Part shown: positions 13,505 to 26,800 of the stretch, in pieces
How positions within the stretch are numbered: position 1 is the stretch's first letter
Layout: each line of letters starts with the position of its first letter
Assembly: GCA_000711775.1 (NCBI GenBank)
Contig: ARYC01000414.1
Location: 1 to 64,000 of the forward strand
DNA length: 64,000 nt
DNA from: Oxytricha trifallax
Taxonomy: Eukaryota; Ciliophora; Spirotrichea; Sporadotrichida; Oxytrichidae
Direction of reading: 5' to 3'
The notes under the pieces: generated by a model
What the model saw: the letters and a program-made list of their open reading frames with translations, nothing else
Database searches by the model: none
Told to the model about the DNA's origin: nothing
Made by a program: the position numbers and the translations under genes

Positions 13505-16500
13505 ATGACAACTCCAGATAAGAAAAGTGGAATAAAAAATGGAAAAGACTATTATAACAATTTTGATTTAGCAGAGGAGAGAAGAAGGACTAGTCCATTT
13601 AATAATGCCAATAATCATCATCCAGGTAGGCATATAATTCAAATAATATTAAATCCTAATTAAAATATCATCATGTTATTAATTGATTGTTTTTAGATTA
13701 TTTGGACTTACCATTTCAGTTTGAAGAAAATGAAGGAGAATTTCAATTAGAAATACCTGAAAATAATGATAAAAACCAATCAATTATTCAAAAACAATCA
13801 TCATTAAACAATCTTATCAATCAATTTTCTCAGGCTTCTCTTGCCTAATCCACCCAAAATTATTCAATACTCTTCTATCATTTATTTTTACCCTGCATAA
13901 TTAGCATTATTTAAATGTAAATTAGAATGGAATTCAATCTCTAAGCCATAACTTATCATCAAACGAGTAGCTTCGAACAGACTAAAAGCACCCAGTTAAA
14001 ATTCATGAAAGAGACACTTTTTCAAAGAGTCCTCATCACGGGTTCTTATAAACTAATGGCAATTAGGATGGCAGCTAATTCTACGAAGAAGCATTTGACA
14101 GAACAGCCACACTCAACAATCACAAGTACAGGTCCAAGGAGTCTTATGAGAGTTAATCGCATTAACAGTCAAATAGTTTCATTCTATAAGGAAACTAATA
14201 AAATAACCTACAAACCATAATGGAAGACTCTCATTAGCAGATCAATGTTTAAAATGTAGACTCACGGGATCATTCCAGGAAATTATGCTTTATCGTTATA
14301 TTTTTATATAGGAAATTGAGCTATACCAATTAAAATGAACACAATTCTCACTTTACACACCAGTAGCAAGACGATTAAAATAAAAGTGAAATGTTTAGTG
14401 ACAACGCGAAGACCTTAACTTCAGACTTCGCCATGATGTACCTCCAACCTATTGGTAAACAGTCATCAGGCACTCTATAGAATAATACTATTCAACAAAT
14501 TGACTATGAATAGATGAGAAGCCAGCATACTGGGAAATCATAAAATACATAGCATCTTTCGCAGTAATACCTAAGGGCTAATTAGTCACAACCTTTTATT
14601 AATATGAGTGATTAAATTAGAGTAATAATTTATTAGAAATTAGTGATACACCACTAATTCAAATGAATTAGAATATAATAAATGGAAATCAATCATGGGG
14701 ATTTAGCGGGGACATTTATATCAATTTATTGCTTCTGAGAATATTTAGCATGTTATTTTGCCAATTATTTTAAGTAAATTTAAATGTGCAGTATTTGATA
14801 ATAAAATCAATATACAGGAAACCTAAAACATAATATCCCTAATATTCCAATGTAAAACTATAAAATCCAATAACTTTTTTATTTAAAAAAACATAATTTA
14901 AATACTATAAAACCAATAATAGTTACACAAGATTGCTGAGCCTGAAGAATGGCTAGATTGCTTCAAACAGTTTGAATACAGGGAATAATTATGATTATAC
15001 TTAATCTATATTTAAATATATAACTTTTTAAAAAATAAAATAACAACAGCTTATCGCAGATGTAATTGAGACAAAACTTAGTGAATTCAAACCAATAAAC
15101 ATTACAAATGACTGAGAATAATAACTAAATCAATACAAGTTAGGTAAGAATGTAGAGACATAACAATTTAAATTTCATTCCTCAAGACACTAATATGTCC
15201 TCATTTACTGATGAAGATTTCCTTACCAGTCTCTCTAACTAAAAGTTGACTATAGTATTAATATGAATTTGCTTTAATTATTTCAAATATTTATACAGAA
15301 GGTATCCTGAAAAATAGGAACTATGGTAATGAGATAGAGTAGGATGAAGATTTGTAGTTTCTTAGAAACCAAACTAACGATGTAAACAGTTCTTAATTTA
15401 TAGAAAACCTCTAAATATTGTACAAGCGTAGAATCTAAAATGCCTATGGCTTAGTGGAATCCCTATCACATCATAAGATTTAAATATAAAATTGGAGTAG
15501 ATATCTTCAAGATTTGTAGTCGTAACTATAGTAAAATACTCTCTAAGCTGAAAATGAAATTAGGCTTAAGAAACAATAATTGTTGCTTGAAATCGAAAAA
15601 CTTTATGAAAGTGCTATGAGGGACATAGACTTACAATCCAAATTGAAAGGTGATCAAATCGTAGATAAAATGCAATAGATTTAAGATCACTAAAATCAAG
15701 TTGAATAAACAATCGACATGATTAAATTAAGAATAAAAGGATAATCTTAACAAAAATTTGTGCTAAATTATCTTAATACAATAAAAGAAGGAGAAGCTGT
15801 ATTAAGTAAAAATGTAAAGATAGATGGGCAATTCGAATAGATGGTTACTGAATTGAAGATTAAAGCCCCTTTCTTTAACTACTTCATAAGCCAGAAAAAT
15901 CACAAAGGTGAGCTTGTTACTTTAAGCATGAATTTGATAAGAAATGGTTCTAGAGATAGAACAAACATCACAATGTCAAATAACGATACCCGATTTGGAT
16001 AATAGAGAAGATAATCTAATCAAACTAGAGAAATTTCTGGGAGAAGACTTGACAATACTAATACAAACTAAAACTAAAGCTTTAGCTATCTCAAACCTGA
16101 CTAGGGAATCAGTAAATTGGAAGATGATTACTATAAATTGAAGAATTATTCTAGGAAAGACAAGAGTAGCACAAAGCATTTGCCACCTAAATAGCCAAAG
16201 GAGAATATTTCCAGATTGTCAAATAACGATGTTAAATAAGTCCCAATCCCTGACATCTCAGAAATATCCTATGATTATAGTACGTTAAACAAAGAATCGC
16301 TAACTCCAAATGCAAAGTCTAACAAGAAAATATGGCAATAAGATTCTAGTGAGAAGAAAGACAATCTAAGAAATGCAAAACAGAAAATTTTTGATAAGAT
16401 TGATGAACTGGAGAAGTTAATTAATTAGAAGCCAGTGTCGAAAGACAAGACCAAGAAATCTTCGAATAGAAAGCCAAAAACAATAAGACTTAAAAGTGAG

Positions 16501-16881
16501 AAAAATTAGGATAACGCAAAGCCAAATCACTTGTTATAAGTCCCTAGACTGCAGATACCTTAAGTAAATAATCAAATGTTTAATATTGATAAATAAACAA
16601 GACATAACTTTTAACCAGATAGGTTTGAATCTCAATAGTCTCATGCATAAAAGTTAGAATATAGATATGCATTTCTGCACCCAAAAAACAAGTTAAATTA
16701 ATTCACTATTTTTAATGGAATTGGGTCTAAATTGAAAAATAATTTCTTTCTATATCAAAAGTTACATATCCCCTCAATTATTTTGGTTACAAAGGATAAG
16801 CAGAATTAGAATTTTTAATTAAAATTTATATGTTAAACTTTATAAGATCATAAAATTTTAAGCTAAAACAAATAATCTTGA
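13505..16881 (+). CDS. Asn/Gln/Ser-rich protein with a C-terminal coiled coil
   Basis: ATG 13505 begins MTTPDKKSGIKNG. A GT..AG intron follows at about 13624-13696. IESs at 13857-13918 and 14277-14309 rejoin clean frames. A larger non-coding stretch (about 14610-14930) and inserts near 14990-15045 and 15250-15300 were not fully resolved. From about 15300 to the TGA at 16879-16881 the frame is open, with a coiled coil (for example ENEIRLKKQQLLLEIEKLYE, then a Gln-rich heptad region) and a Lys/Ser-rich tail. The last 60 codons are AT-rich and the real end may be earlier. No family was recognised; low-complexity Asn/Gln content is common in this organism's proteins. Confidence 0.6.
13857..13918. 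other. IES, 62 bp, pointer AAATTA
   Basis: AAATTA at 13857-13862 recurs at 13919-13924. Excision joins QSTQN to QNGIQSLSHNL and switches from a hydrophobic AT-driven frame to the polar frame typical of the rest of the protein. Confidence 0.75.
14277..14309. other. IES, 33 bp, pointer AGGAAATT
   Basis: The 8-bp repeat AGGAAATT lies at 14277-14284 and 14310-14317. Excision joins DSRDHSRK to LSYTNQNEHNSH in frame. Confidence 0.82.
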
Positions 16882-16884
16882 ATT

Positions 16885-17481
16885 ATGGGGTATTTATTGA
16901 GTAATATGGAATCAGCTGAATCACTTCGAAACACTAACAAATTCATATAAATTTCCCCATTACATTCAGAACCAATTGAAGCAGCGAATTCAAATTCCAG
17001 AGCAAATATTGGGGATCAAACTTTTTCTCCGATTTAACTAGACTCAATGAAGAAACTGAATAAAATCTATTCTTCTTCAACCTTTAACCATGAGTCTAAA
17101 AGTTATCTCATGAATTAATCTGACCTTGCCTAAAACAAAATAAGACTTTACATTCCATTCGGATATCCTCCCTATTCATGTTTTTATCTCCTACAGTTTA
17201 ACCCTGAAATATGTACTTCAGATCTTATGGAATATTTGTTACAACACTTACAACTCAGTAGTTCAAGAATCGAGCAATAAAGTTATTACATGGGCTATAA
17301 GTTGAATTAAAACGATGCACTAGTTGAATTAATGGGAGCTTAGAGACCAATTAAAACCATTATCGATAGAATCGTTGGGCAGTAGTAAATATATGGGCCA
17401 AACTATCGATCCGGAGAGAAAGGTGATGGTAGGTGGCCAAGACTATACCTAGTTGATAGGAATGATTAAAGCAATATTTGA
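16885..17481 (+). CDS. Hypothetical 198-residue protein with a possible N-myristoyl start
   Basis: A single uninterrupted frame runs from ATG 16885 to TGA 17479-17481, with no intron or IES. It begins MGYLLSN, with Gly2 and Ser6 as in the N-myristoylation consensus. The first 75 residues are Ser/Asn-rich. A globular stretch of about 90 residues follows (IRLYIPFGYPPYSCFYLLQF, later KTIIDRIVG) that might be a small alpha/beta or ubiquitin-like fold, although I cannot name it. It starts four bases after the TGA given for the gene before it, which is a reason to doubt that gene's 3' end. Confidence 0.75.
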
Positions 17482-17630
17482 GACTGTTTAATAAAGCAAA
17501 TACTTAATTATAACTTTCCTTTTTTAAATGATACTACCTTTAGTATTTAAATGTTTAAAAACAATATTGATAGCATGTAGTCTATCATTATCTTATAAAT
17601 AAATTAAATTTAAACAATTTCATAATAATC

Positions 17631-19274
17631 ATGAGTTAAAATACAGCTTAATAAATCTTTAAAATTGAAAAGATTCTTGATAATAAGCCGAGAGAGCTTA
17701 CTCCATTTGATATGCTAATAAAAACTTACTAAGAGTAATACGGGAGTTACTTGCAAAAACATAAAAATAATTTCACTAATTATAAATTAATGCATGATTC
17801 TATATCCAGAGGGTTAGCAACGATTTTAAACATAAATAAAGACCCTGAGTAGATGATTTTAGATGACGAAGAATTAGATTAAATGATGAACGAATTAAAG
17901 GAATTAACTTCATAGACTAATACTAGTTTATAAAATGATAGCAATTTAAGTTAAGACGATCAAGATTTATCATTATAAGAGGGATCTCAATCTTAGGAGG
18001 AGATTATGAGTCAGGAATTATGTGATTTTTAAAATTTAGAAGGCTTTGAGATTAAACGATTAAACAAGTAATTTGAGCATTTAAATTTTGAGACTAGAGA
18101 AATAATTTTACCGCCAGGAGTGCACATTGAAAATATTTAAAAGAGAAAAATAGTATTACTTAAATAGGAGAGTTCATAATAAAATGGATTGATTGAACAA
18201 CATTTAACGATTGAAGAATAAGCAAATTTAGATGCAATAAATTTCAAAAACTCAAAAATTTAAGGTTTATTGTATAGTAGCGATAAACAAACAGAAGATA
18301 CTTAAGATTCAGAATCAACCTAGATTTTACTTAAAAATGAAATGAAATAGGAGAAATCAATAATTGATGATGATTTCTTTGTCTCACTTAAGGAATATGC
18401 CTATATAAAAGGCAATGTTCCATGCAAACGAAAAAGAAATGATTTGCATAAAGAAAGAAGGTTACAATTCAAAGCTAGAAAGGAGATACCCTTAGAAATA
18501 AATGAAAATACTGTGAAATTGCTAGATCTTGATTTCATATATGAATACCTTCAAGATTTATACTTAGAGGAATATCAAATTTATGTAAATACACATTCAA
18601 ATTCAAATTTGTTCGAACTTCTAAGAAAAAAGAAAGAGGGGAAATTCAAGGAGTTGCTATTTTCAATAAAAATGCTCATTGAAGATCCATAAAGTTATGA
18701 AAAAAACATTGACTACAATTATAAGCAAAAGATCGTTCTCTAATCAATAGCTAATCTAAAAATAATGGCACTATAGAGAATTAAGCTATTAAAACTAAAA
18801 GATCAATAAGACTAGTAATCAAATTAAGAATAGGAAAATAGTAAAACTTTATTAGAAGATAAGAGATATTAGCCAAATTTAAAGGCTTCTACAGGAAATG
18901 ATATAAAATTTCTAACTCCATATTTCCTGGAAAGATTTGATTTCAAAGAATTTAACAAAGAAAAATTACATTGGAAAATAAAGCTGAACGCAAGTTTAGG
19001 AGGATTTATGGCGTATATGCACATTGACGAAAGTAGATAATTCAATTTTAGATTAGTGAAATTTTACTGCTAAAATAGATATAGACAAGCTTAAGAGAAA
19101 AGCATAGATAATAATTAACAAAAAGTAAAATCTGAACATAGACAATACTATCACGAACCACCTTGCTACTTCAAATTGATATTTAAATGTTTCGTAAATT
19201 TAGAAGAAAATCAATATACACCTTATGAATTAGTAAATTTTAATCCATATCACAATCATTACTTTGAGAAGTGA
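17631..19274 (+). CDS. Hypothetical Gln-rich protein, 547 residues, uninterrupted
   Basis: The frame runs from ATG 17631 to TGA 19272-19274 with many internal TAA and TAG codons and no insert. It is the clearest evidence in the window for the TAA/TAG=Gln code. The N-terminus (KPRELTPFDMLIKTYQEQYG) is followed by an acidic Gln/Asp linker and a basic patch (PCKRKRNDLHKERR). A helical middle and a C-terminal folded region follow (DFKEFNKEKLHWKIKLNASL, later CYFKLIFKCFVNLEENQYTP). No known domain was recognised. Its stop lies 37 bp from the stop of the convergent Nudix gene. Confidence 0.85.
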
Positions 19275-19310
19275 AATCTAATAAATTAATTTAATTAAAA
19301 TCTAAAACTT

Positions 19311-20715
19311 TCAAAGCTTAGCATTTTCTTTCTGATTTTTAAGTGTCTCTCCAACTAACTTCATATATTCACTACTGTAGAAGATATTCTTGGATCTATA
19401 AATTATGATTAAAATTATATATATTTTCTTACCCAAAAAGTTCATATTCTTCCTATGTAAAAGAAGTGGTTCTGAATAAATCTCCTAGTGGAATTCCATT
19501 CAAATCTTTAAAAGTTTTCATAGCGTCAGGTTTCTACTCAGCCTCTTTGGATTGCAATAATATATTGCATATATTAGTAGCCATTCTAGTAAATTTCAAA
19601 TGTCTCAATTTAGGCTACATGAATTAGATTAGGTATATAAAAATGTTTGTTACAATATCAACCCACTCAGCTTTAGCAACTTCCGATTTCATCTAGATGT
19701 CGATAGTTTCATTTTCTGCTTCGAGTAAGCACACGAAGTATATATCTGATTAACCGAATTTGAAATTCAAAAGCTCTCTAAACCCTAAAACCGAAACAAA
19801 TTTAGCTTTGACTCCCGTTTCTTCCCACACTTCTCTGACACAAATAAATTAATAAATAAACAAGCATCTTAGATGTTTTCTCCAGGGTCCACTAGACCTC
19901 CAGGCAATTTCCACATTCCTTAAATAATTGGCTTTGCTTCTTAAATAGCTAAAATCTTTTACTTATCTTTACTTACGACAAGCCCTCCTACTCCGATGTA
20001 GTGACTTGAAAAATTAGGCAGCTTATTCATTTCATTTTAAGAAATAAAAATCATTACTTCAGTTAACATGAAAGAATGATAGAAATATTCTTAAATTATT
20101 TATTTAATTTTAAGGAAGCCATTTAGTCATCATAACATAGTCATCCTTTGCATGATGAAACTTGAAGCCTCCTTCTTTGATAGCAATATCAATTAAATGA
20201 GAATTGTCTTCTTTGAGTTGCATCCAAATTCCTCTGACTCCTTCTGTTTTCCACTAATTGAGGGAATCATGCAATTATTTTTTGAATTATAATTGGAATA
20301 GGAGTGAATCGAAGAATATTAATAAATCACAAGTTAAATTATTGATTATATCAAGATAATTGGCAATTAACTTAAAAAAATTAAGAATTTCTTATACCAT
20401 TTGATGAAGAAAGACTTTCAAAGTTTTAAGTGAGTAAAATTTCAATAATTTCTAAATTTAGATGGTTTGAGAATCTAATAGACTACAAGCTTTAGAGTTA
20501 TAAAAATCAAATAAAAATAATCAAAATCAACAAATATAATTATGCACATATCATCTATTACAGTAATAGTCACGATCGGGATTAATGGTCTCTGGATGAA
20601 TTGTGAGTCCATTAAATTTGTCTTTTTTTCCCTAGATAATTCCCTAGATGCTAGACTAGGATACAGTTGTCTGATTTGAGAATAATCTTTTCATTATAGT
20701 ATATTTTGATAACAT
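19311..20715 (-). CDS. NUDT6-like Nudix hydrolase with pre-Nudix domain
   Basis: From ATG 20715 the pre-Nudix N-terminal domain typical of NUDT6 and plant NUDX proteins is visible: DKFNGLTIHPE, then QLHDSLNQWKTEGVRGIW, then FHHAKDDYVMMTKWLP. The Nudix core follows: YIGVGGLVV, MWKLPGGLVDPGE and REVWEETG. The Nudix box (Gx5Ex7REUxEExGU), which binds the catalytic metal, is complete only after a 20-bp IES at 19840-19859 is removed. A 37-bp intron lies at 19396-19432, and the C-terminus ends NAKL at TGA 19311-19313. The 240 or so bp between the first two N-terminal segments (20330-20570), and a shorter gap near 20040-20115, are unresolved inserts. Nudix enzymes hydrolyse nucleoside-diphosphate-linked compounds; the substrate here is unknown. 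Confidence 0.88.
19840..19859. other. IES, 20 bp, pointer ACAA, inside the Nudix box
   Basis: ACAA at 19840-19843 recurs at 19860-19863. Excision joins GENIQDAC to VREVWEETG, completing the catalytic box with exact Nudix spacing. At 20 bp it is the shortest insert found. Confidence 0.87.
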
Positions 20716-20818
20716 TTAATTAAATTAATGTATCAAGTAATTCTTTCTATTGATTTATGCATAAAGCTATAAATTCTCAATTAAATTAAGTGGTTAAATC
20801 ATTTTAAATGAATGTTTT

Positions 20819-23800
20819 TCATATAGGTTTCTCAAAGACTTTTAGTCTTTCATAAATTTTCTCTAGTTATTACTTATTATTAATTTCGATAACTTCTTAG
20901 GTCTTGTAATTATATTTTTATCTGAATCTTAAAATTAGTCCATTTTATAGCTTGTCAATCAAAATCCTAAATAAAATAAAAAAAATTATTTTAAATTATT
21001 TTAACATAAAGGACATCTAATGAAAATTTAAATTTCAAATATTTAGAATATGCAAGATATTCTAAGGATTCACATTCCACCAAACAGCTTTCTATCTAGC
21101 ATCCATTAATATGAGATGCTCTTCACAAATAATCAAGAATAATGCTCTTTCCCCTTCTTAGTATTTGATTGTCTCAATATAATGAGTATTTTCAAAGACT
21201 CCATCTTTTACAGTGTAAAGGATTCTCATAATTATATAAGCATCCATTGTGTTATATGATTTGATTTATTGGTTATATCCATATATAGGTCTTGGTAGCC
21301 TTCTCCTGTCTTTGAAAAGCTTGGCTTCAAATATCTTTACTGTATTCTTGACACCCTCAGTCGATTTTGATATCAAGTCTAAGCCTCCACTAAAAGGCTT
21401 TAAGAATACTCCAGATATACCAGAATATGTCCCTATTAAAGCTCCTTTAAGCCCATCTTTCTTTCCTTCTCTATATGGTCTTATAAAAACTCCTGTTATT
21501 CCAGAGTAAATACTATTCAAAGCTGTTGATAGACCAAATCCAACTCCTTCCACTATATTTTTAGGTTTCTCAGTCAAAAGCTGTTCTTCTCTTATACTTA
21601 AATACTCTCTATCCATAGACATAAGTAAAAGCCCTTTAGAAACTGATCCAGTCATTGATTAAATATAGCCAAAACTTCCTTCAATTGTATTCTTGAGAAG
21701 ACTTCCAGTCCCTATAAGTCCTCCTTTTATTACTTAAAGAGCTCCCTAATCCCTGTTTTCTAAGGGCTTGTGAATAAAATCATTCAAACCAGCTCCTATA
21801 GTTCTAAATAACTTTCTAGGATTTCCTAAGAGCTCTGTTGAACCAATCAAGTTTATTATGTTCTTCTTGAATCCTCCTTGATAGTGTTCCAAAATCATGT
21901 TTATAATATCCTCCTACATATCTATTTTCTGGGTTTCTTTGAATGCCTTGATTGATATTGGCGCTTCATCAATATTAATAAGTGCTAGACCCCACCAATT
22001 CATGATGTTTTGAAGTTAAAGAGAGTCTTCTTTCTCACCCAGTTAAAATGACTTCCTAGCTAAAAATGAAAGTTCTATTTCTAAAGCAGAAAAGAAGCAA
22101 CTATTAATGTAAATTCTTTTGGCTATGGGGAAGCATCCTCCCCCCCTAATGTATACTTTTTATTTTGTAGTCTGATAGAGTTTTTAACGCTGAGTAATAG
22201 TAGCTGATGAACATGGTCTACGCGAGCAATAGTTTTTGAGCTATGACCTCTTATAAGTCAAAAAATTATATATAAAATCATAATAAAATTGACAAAAATT
22301 TTCAATTTTTCTTCAAATTTTTAATTTTCATAAAATTATCGATTTAAGTGAAAAATAAGAAATTTAACAAATTATATAAATCTTATTTAATTATTAACAA
22401 TAAAATTGAAAAATAATTGTTTTTGCATTTTTTTAATAAGAGAGAATAATTTTATTTTTTAATTTTATTGTTAATAATTAAATAAGATTTATATAATTTT
22501 GTTAAATTTCTTATTTTTCACTTAAATCGATAATTTTATGAAAATTAAAAATTTGAAGAAAAATTGAAAATTTTTGTCAATTTTATTATGATTTTATATA
22601 TAATTTTTTGACTTATAAGAGGTCATAGCTCAAAAACTATTGCTCGCGTAGACCATGTTTATCAGCTACTATTACTCAGCGTTAAAAACTCTATCAGACT
22701 ACAAAATAAAAAGTATACATTAGGGGGGGAGGATGCTTCCCCATAGCCATTCTTTTCTATTGTGAAGCAATGGTTTTAATGAGCCAGCTCTTATAAATCT
22801 CTTCAATTTCTTAGTCTATTTCTATAGGGGTGTTACTCTCCCTTAAATCCTTAGCTTTTTATTTAAGTGTAATCTATTGCTTTTATGGAATAGATACTAC
22901 ACCTTAATAATTCATGTCTTCTGATTATTTCTAGTCAAGAGTAAGTAATTAGATTCCTGAAGTAAGATGATTGCCATTACCAAATTAAAAATCTGAAGAG
23001 GGCTTTTCAATATGATGAATAAAAATGGGATGAGTTCCTGTTATATTCTTTTTCAGCAGTTCTACTACTCCGTAGCCGAAACTTAAAGCATATCCCATAA
23101 ATTTATCATCGCATTTGATTATGATTCCCGAAAATTTGCAATCAATTTCATCTATATAAGTAATCTCAGGATTATCAATTCTCATGTTAATCTATACTTG
23201 GATCATATCCACATCTTCTTGTCCTCTGTAAACTCTTGGTTGCAATAAGAAAAGCAATACCCTTTTATATTAAAATTGAACTAGTTTTTTTTAATTTTTC
23301 ATAATGTTTTATTGATAATACTAAGAGCAATAAGTTTTTTCTCCAAATATTAATATAAGTTTAGGTATTAAAATATAGTTGGAAACAATGGATTCATCTG
23401 ACTCTAATTGTCAACTTGTATTGACTTAATTCTAATGTTATTATGATAGAATTCTTAATTTTATATTTTATCTATGTTAAGACCCTAGAGTGAGAGAGTA
23501 GCTATCTCTTGTCTTTTCTTAACAAATTATCTCTTGTTTTTCTTTTCTATAGTAGAAATTACTGAAATAAGTATCTCTCTTAAATTTAATTAGAAAATTG
23601 TTCTAGTTATTCTATCTGCTGGCATAAAACTTGCAGTTGTTGTTTTATTATTGGAACACTTTTAAAAATGGAAAAATTGTATGTCTTTATAGATGGGGTA
23701 TTTAAAAATCAAAATCAAAAAATACTTCGTAAGACATATGTAGTGAAGTGATATAGACAGAAGTTTTTATTGCATAAATAATTTCTATTCTTTTGCCCAA

Positions 23801-26800
23801 ATTTTTCCAATTTATCCTCATAAAAATCTATTTAGAATCGTTTCAATGATTGAAACACTGTTTTATTTGGAATTAATGCGAATTTTTGTGAATTTTGGTA
23901 ATATTAATGAATCGTTTTTTGCCACCTTTATATTTACGATAATTACATATTTTTAAGATATTATTTTTCTTCTCAAAAAAGGCTAATAACAGTACTAGCT
24001 TTGAAATTATAGAATTGGAAGAAAAATTGAAAATTAAACAATAACATTTTGATTTTCTATTAGTTTAATCGATCGAAAATCCCAAACTATTAGGAAAAAT
24101 CTCCTTCATTTATAAAAACAAAAAGCTTCACTAATTTAAGTTACCTAAAAGATTATTGAGTAAGATCCCATATAATATGATTTATTTTCTTTTTTAATTT
24201 TATCAATCTTATTTTGGTGTTTTCTTTTGGATAATTTTTTAGTCTCATTATTCAGTAATAAAACCCCGCTAGACAATTGAGAATGAAGATTGGAGATAAG
24301 AATAATAAAATCAAAATTAAATTACTATTGGCGTAAATTATTAAAGTTTTGGCTAATTATTAAAACCATTGGCTCGAATAATTGTCTCTATAAAATAAAC
24401 CAATCAGGGTGCGTATATTTGTTTTTAGCCTAATTATATTTAATTTCAGCCAATTATAATTTAATTTTAATTTTATTAATCTTAATCCCCAATCTTCATT
24501 CTTAATTTACTAATGGGGTTTTATATGATTATATTTTTTTAAAAAATATTATTTCTACAATATTGTCTTTAAATTTTTCTCTTTATCTTTCAATAACTAA
24601 TGGATTAAAACATCATGCAATATGTAAATTGTTATTGTATTATTTGTTAGATTAATTCATTAGAGTATTATATCGTATTATTATAGGATATAAAATAACT
24701 ATTATTTCCTTATATTTTTAAAGTATTTATCGATATAATTTAACACTATTAGGGTAGATACTTTTTACTTTTCGTGAAAATTGTAAAATTTAAGATCAAT
24801 GAAAATATTTTAGAAATTAGGAAGAATAAATTAATAATATTTACTTATAAAAACTTATCCTTAATTAATTGCAAAATATGCGAAATTATCTATTAAATTG
24901 TTTGGATTATAAATTTTTCATATTCAAAGTTATTAAAGAAAAAAAAATATGGCATAAAATTAAAAAATTTTGAAAATTATATTTATAATTTTCTCAAAAA
25001 CAAAAATAGGAGGGGGTATTGAAAGATTCATTTCAAATGTTTGATAATTACTCATTTAAACCTTTATATAGATTTAATTAATATTCTCAAATTTTGTAAT
25101 AAACATATAATAAATTTGATAATTCTCATAATCAAGTAATCAGTTCAATTTCTATAAAAATAGAAAGCATAAAATCTCTTCTATTGGATTTTTGGGATTT
25201 TAATTATCACTGAACCTGATAATTTTAGTGCATCCATCTGTGTATACCGTAATATGAACTTTCTTATGCTCTCCAGTATCTTTTTCAACATACTCGAAGT
25301 GCTACTTTGAATCTATTTGTTCAAAATCTATATTAAATAATAGCTCATCCTTTTGTGAGAGAGTTCTCCCCAAAGTCAAGGGATCATTGTCGTTAACAAC
25401 TATCAAACACTAATAAAAGTTAATATTTTCAATATTTAAAATCGTACCTATAATTACAATTGACCTTTAGGATCTATAAAAGCGAAAGGTAAACTTGTCT
25501 TGGGCACTAATTTGCATCCCTCATCCTCAAATCTAAAACCATCTTGAACAAACCAGATCGAAGCACTATTTGTAGTATTTTCAATTTTATAATAGGGGTT
25601 CTTTTTATCTTCATCTTCAAAAATCACATAAGTAGTTGCCTATATGAAATAAGTTAAATGTATATAAATCTTACATCTATCTTCTTCTATGTTACTTTAA
25701 TAATCTTTCTGGCTTATATGTTGTTAAACCTGTTTTCAACTTTTTTGATTTCTACAGTGATCATACCAAGTTTCTTAAAAGTAATTGGTTTAGACCATTT
25801 CCATTTTTTATATCTATCTTCCTCTGGAATCATAAACATGCTGCTCTACTCACTATTTTCTCCATAAATATGCTAAATTGTTACATCCTATCTCTTTATA
25901 ACTATTTCATCTTCTAAATTTGAATCAGCCCAGACCCACTCTCTTCTGTTTTGGGGTTCTAAAACTTCATAAGAATTTAATTCATTTCCTGATTGAGCAA
26001 CGCATATTGGAGACTTCATATTGTTGACCAGAACGTACTTTGGTTGAATTTGAACAATTTTTGTGTAAATATAGTCGTCATCAACTACGAGGGTGAGATA
26101 GTTTAGATACACAAATTCATATTTTCTCTATCGTTAATATGAGTCTCTTAAGTTTGAGTTATGAGAAGATATAATGCTGATTTCATCGATAACTCCTACA
26201 GTTTTAATCTTAATAGCTTTTGAGTATCTTTCATTGATGCAAGCAACCAAAGGATCATCTTTATTGACTATTGTGAATTCTTCTTTGTTTTAAGGAAAAA
26301 TAAAATCAAGTTTTCTTAACCAGCAACAATTTGCTTATTAATAGTGTCATAGTGCAATAAGAATTTATTATGCGAATGATTTATAACTACTGTACTTGCA
26401 TAGAATATTAAGTTTATCCCTGCACTCTTTGAGGAAATTCTCATTTATAATTGTAAGTTGTTTCCCTCTAAATCCCTTATAGTGAATTCCTTATCTTCAA
26501 GAAAGATGTCTCTCTTTTTAATTGTTAGCATAGCCCAATTGAAACCTGCCATTCTAACTTTCAAGTTCAGCTCATCTCCTTTGTCTCCCTAGAAAGTATA
26601 AATGTGGAAATGCTTTTCTTCTCCCTTAATAAACGAAAAGATTTGATCATCCAAGTCTTTAGTTTCCTTCCCTTTTATAACCCCCATTACTTCTATGACA
26701 GTGGGCAAAGCATTTTTTATAGATATAGGTGGTAAAATAACGATATCAAAACTTTCTTGGATATCTCCAGATTTCTTTGTCAAATATGAGTAAAATCCAT

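Noticed and set aside
20330-20570. Exact IES boundaries within the Nudix N-terminal domain, or a scrambled segment
   Set aside because: No direct repeat tried gave an in-frame join, so no boundary or scrambling is claimed.
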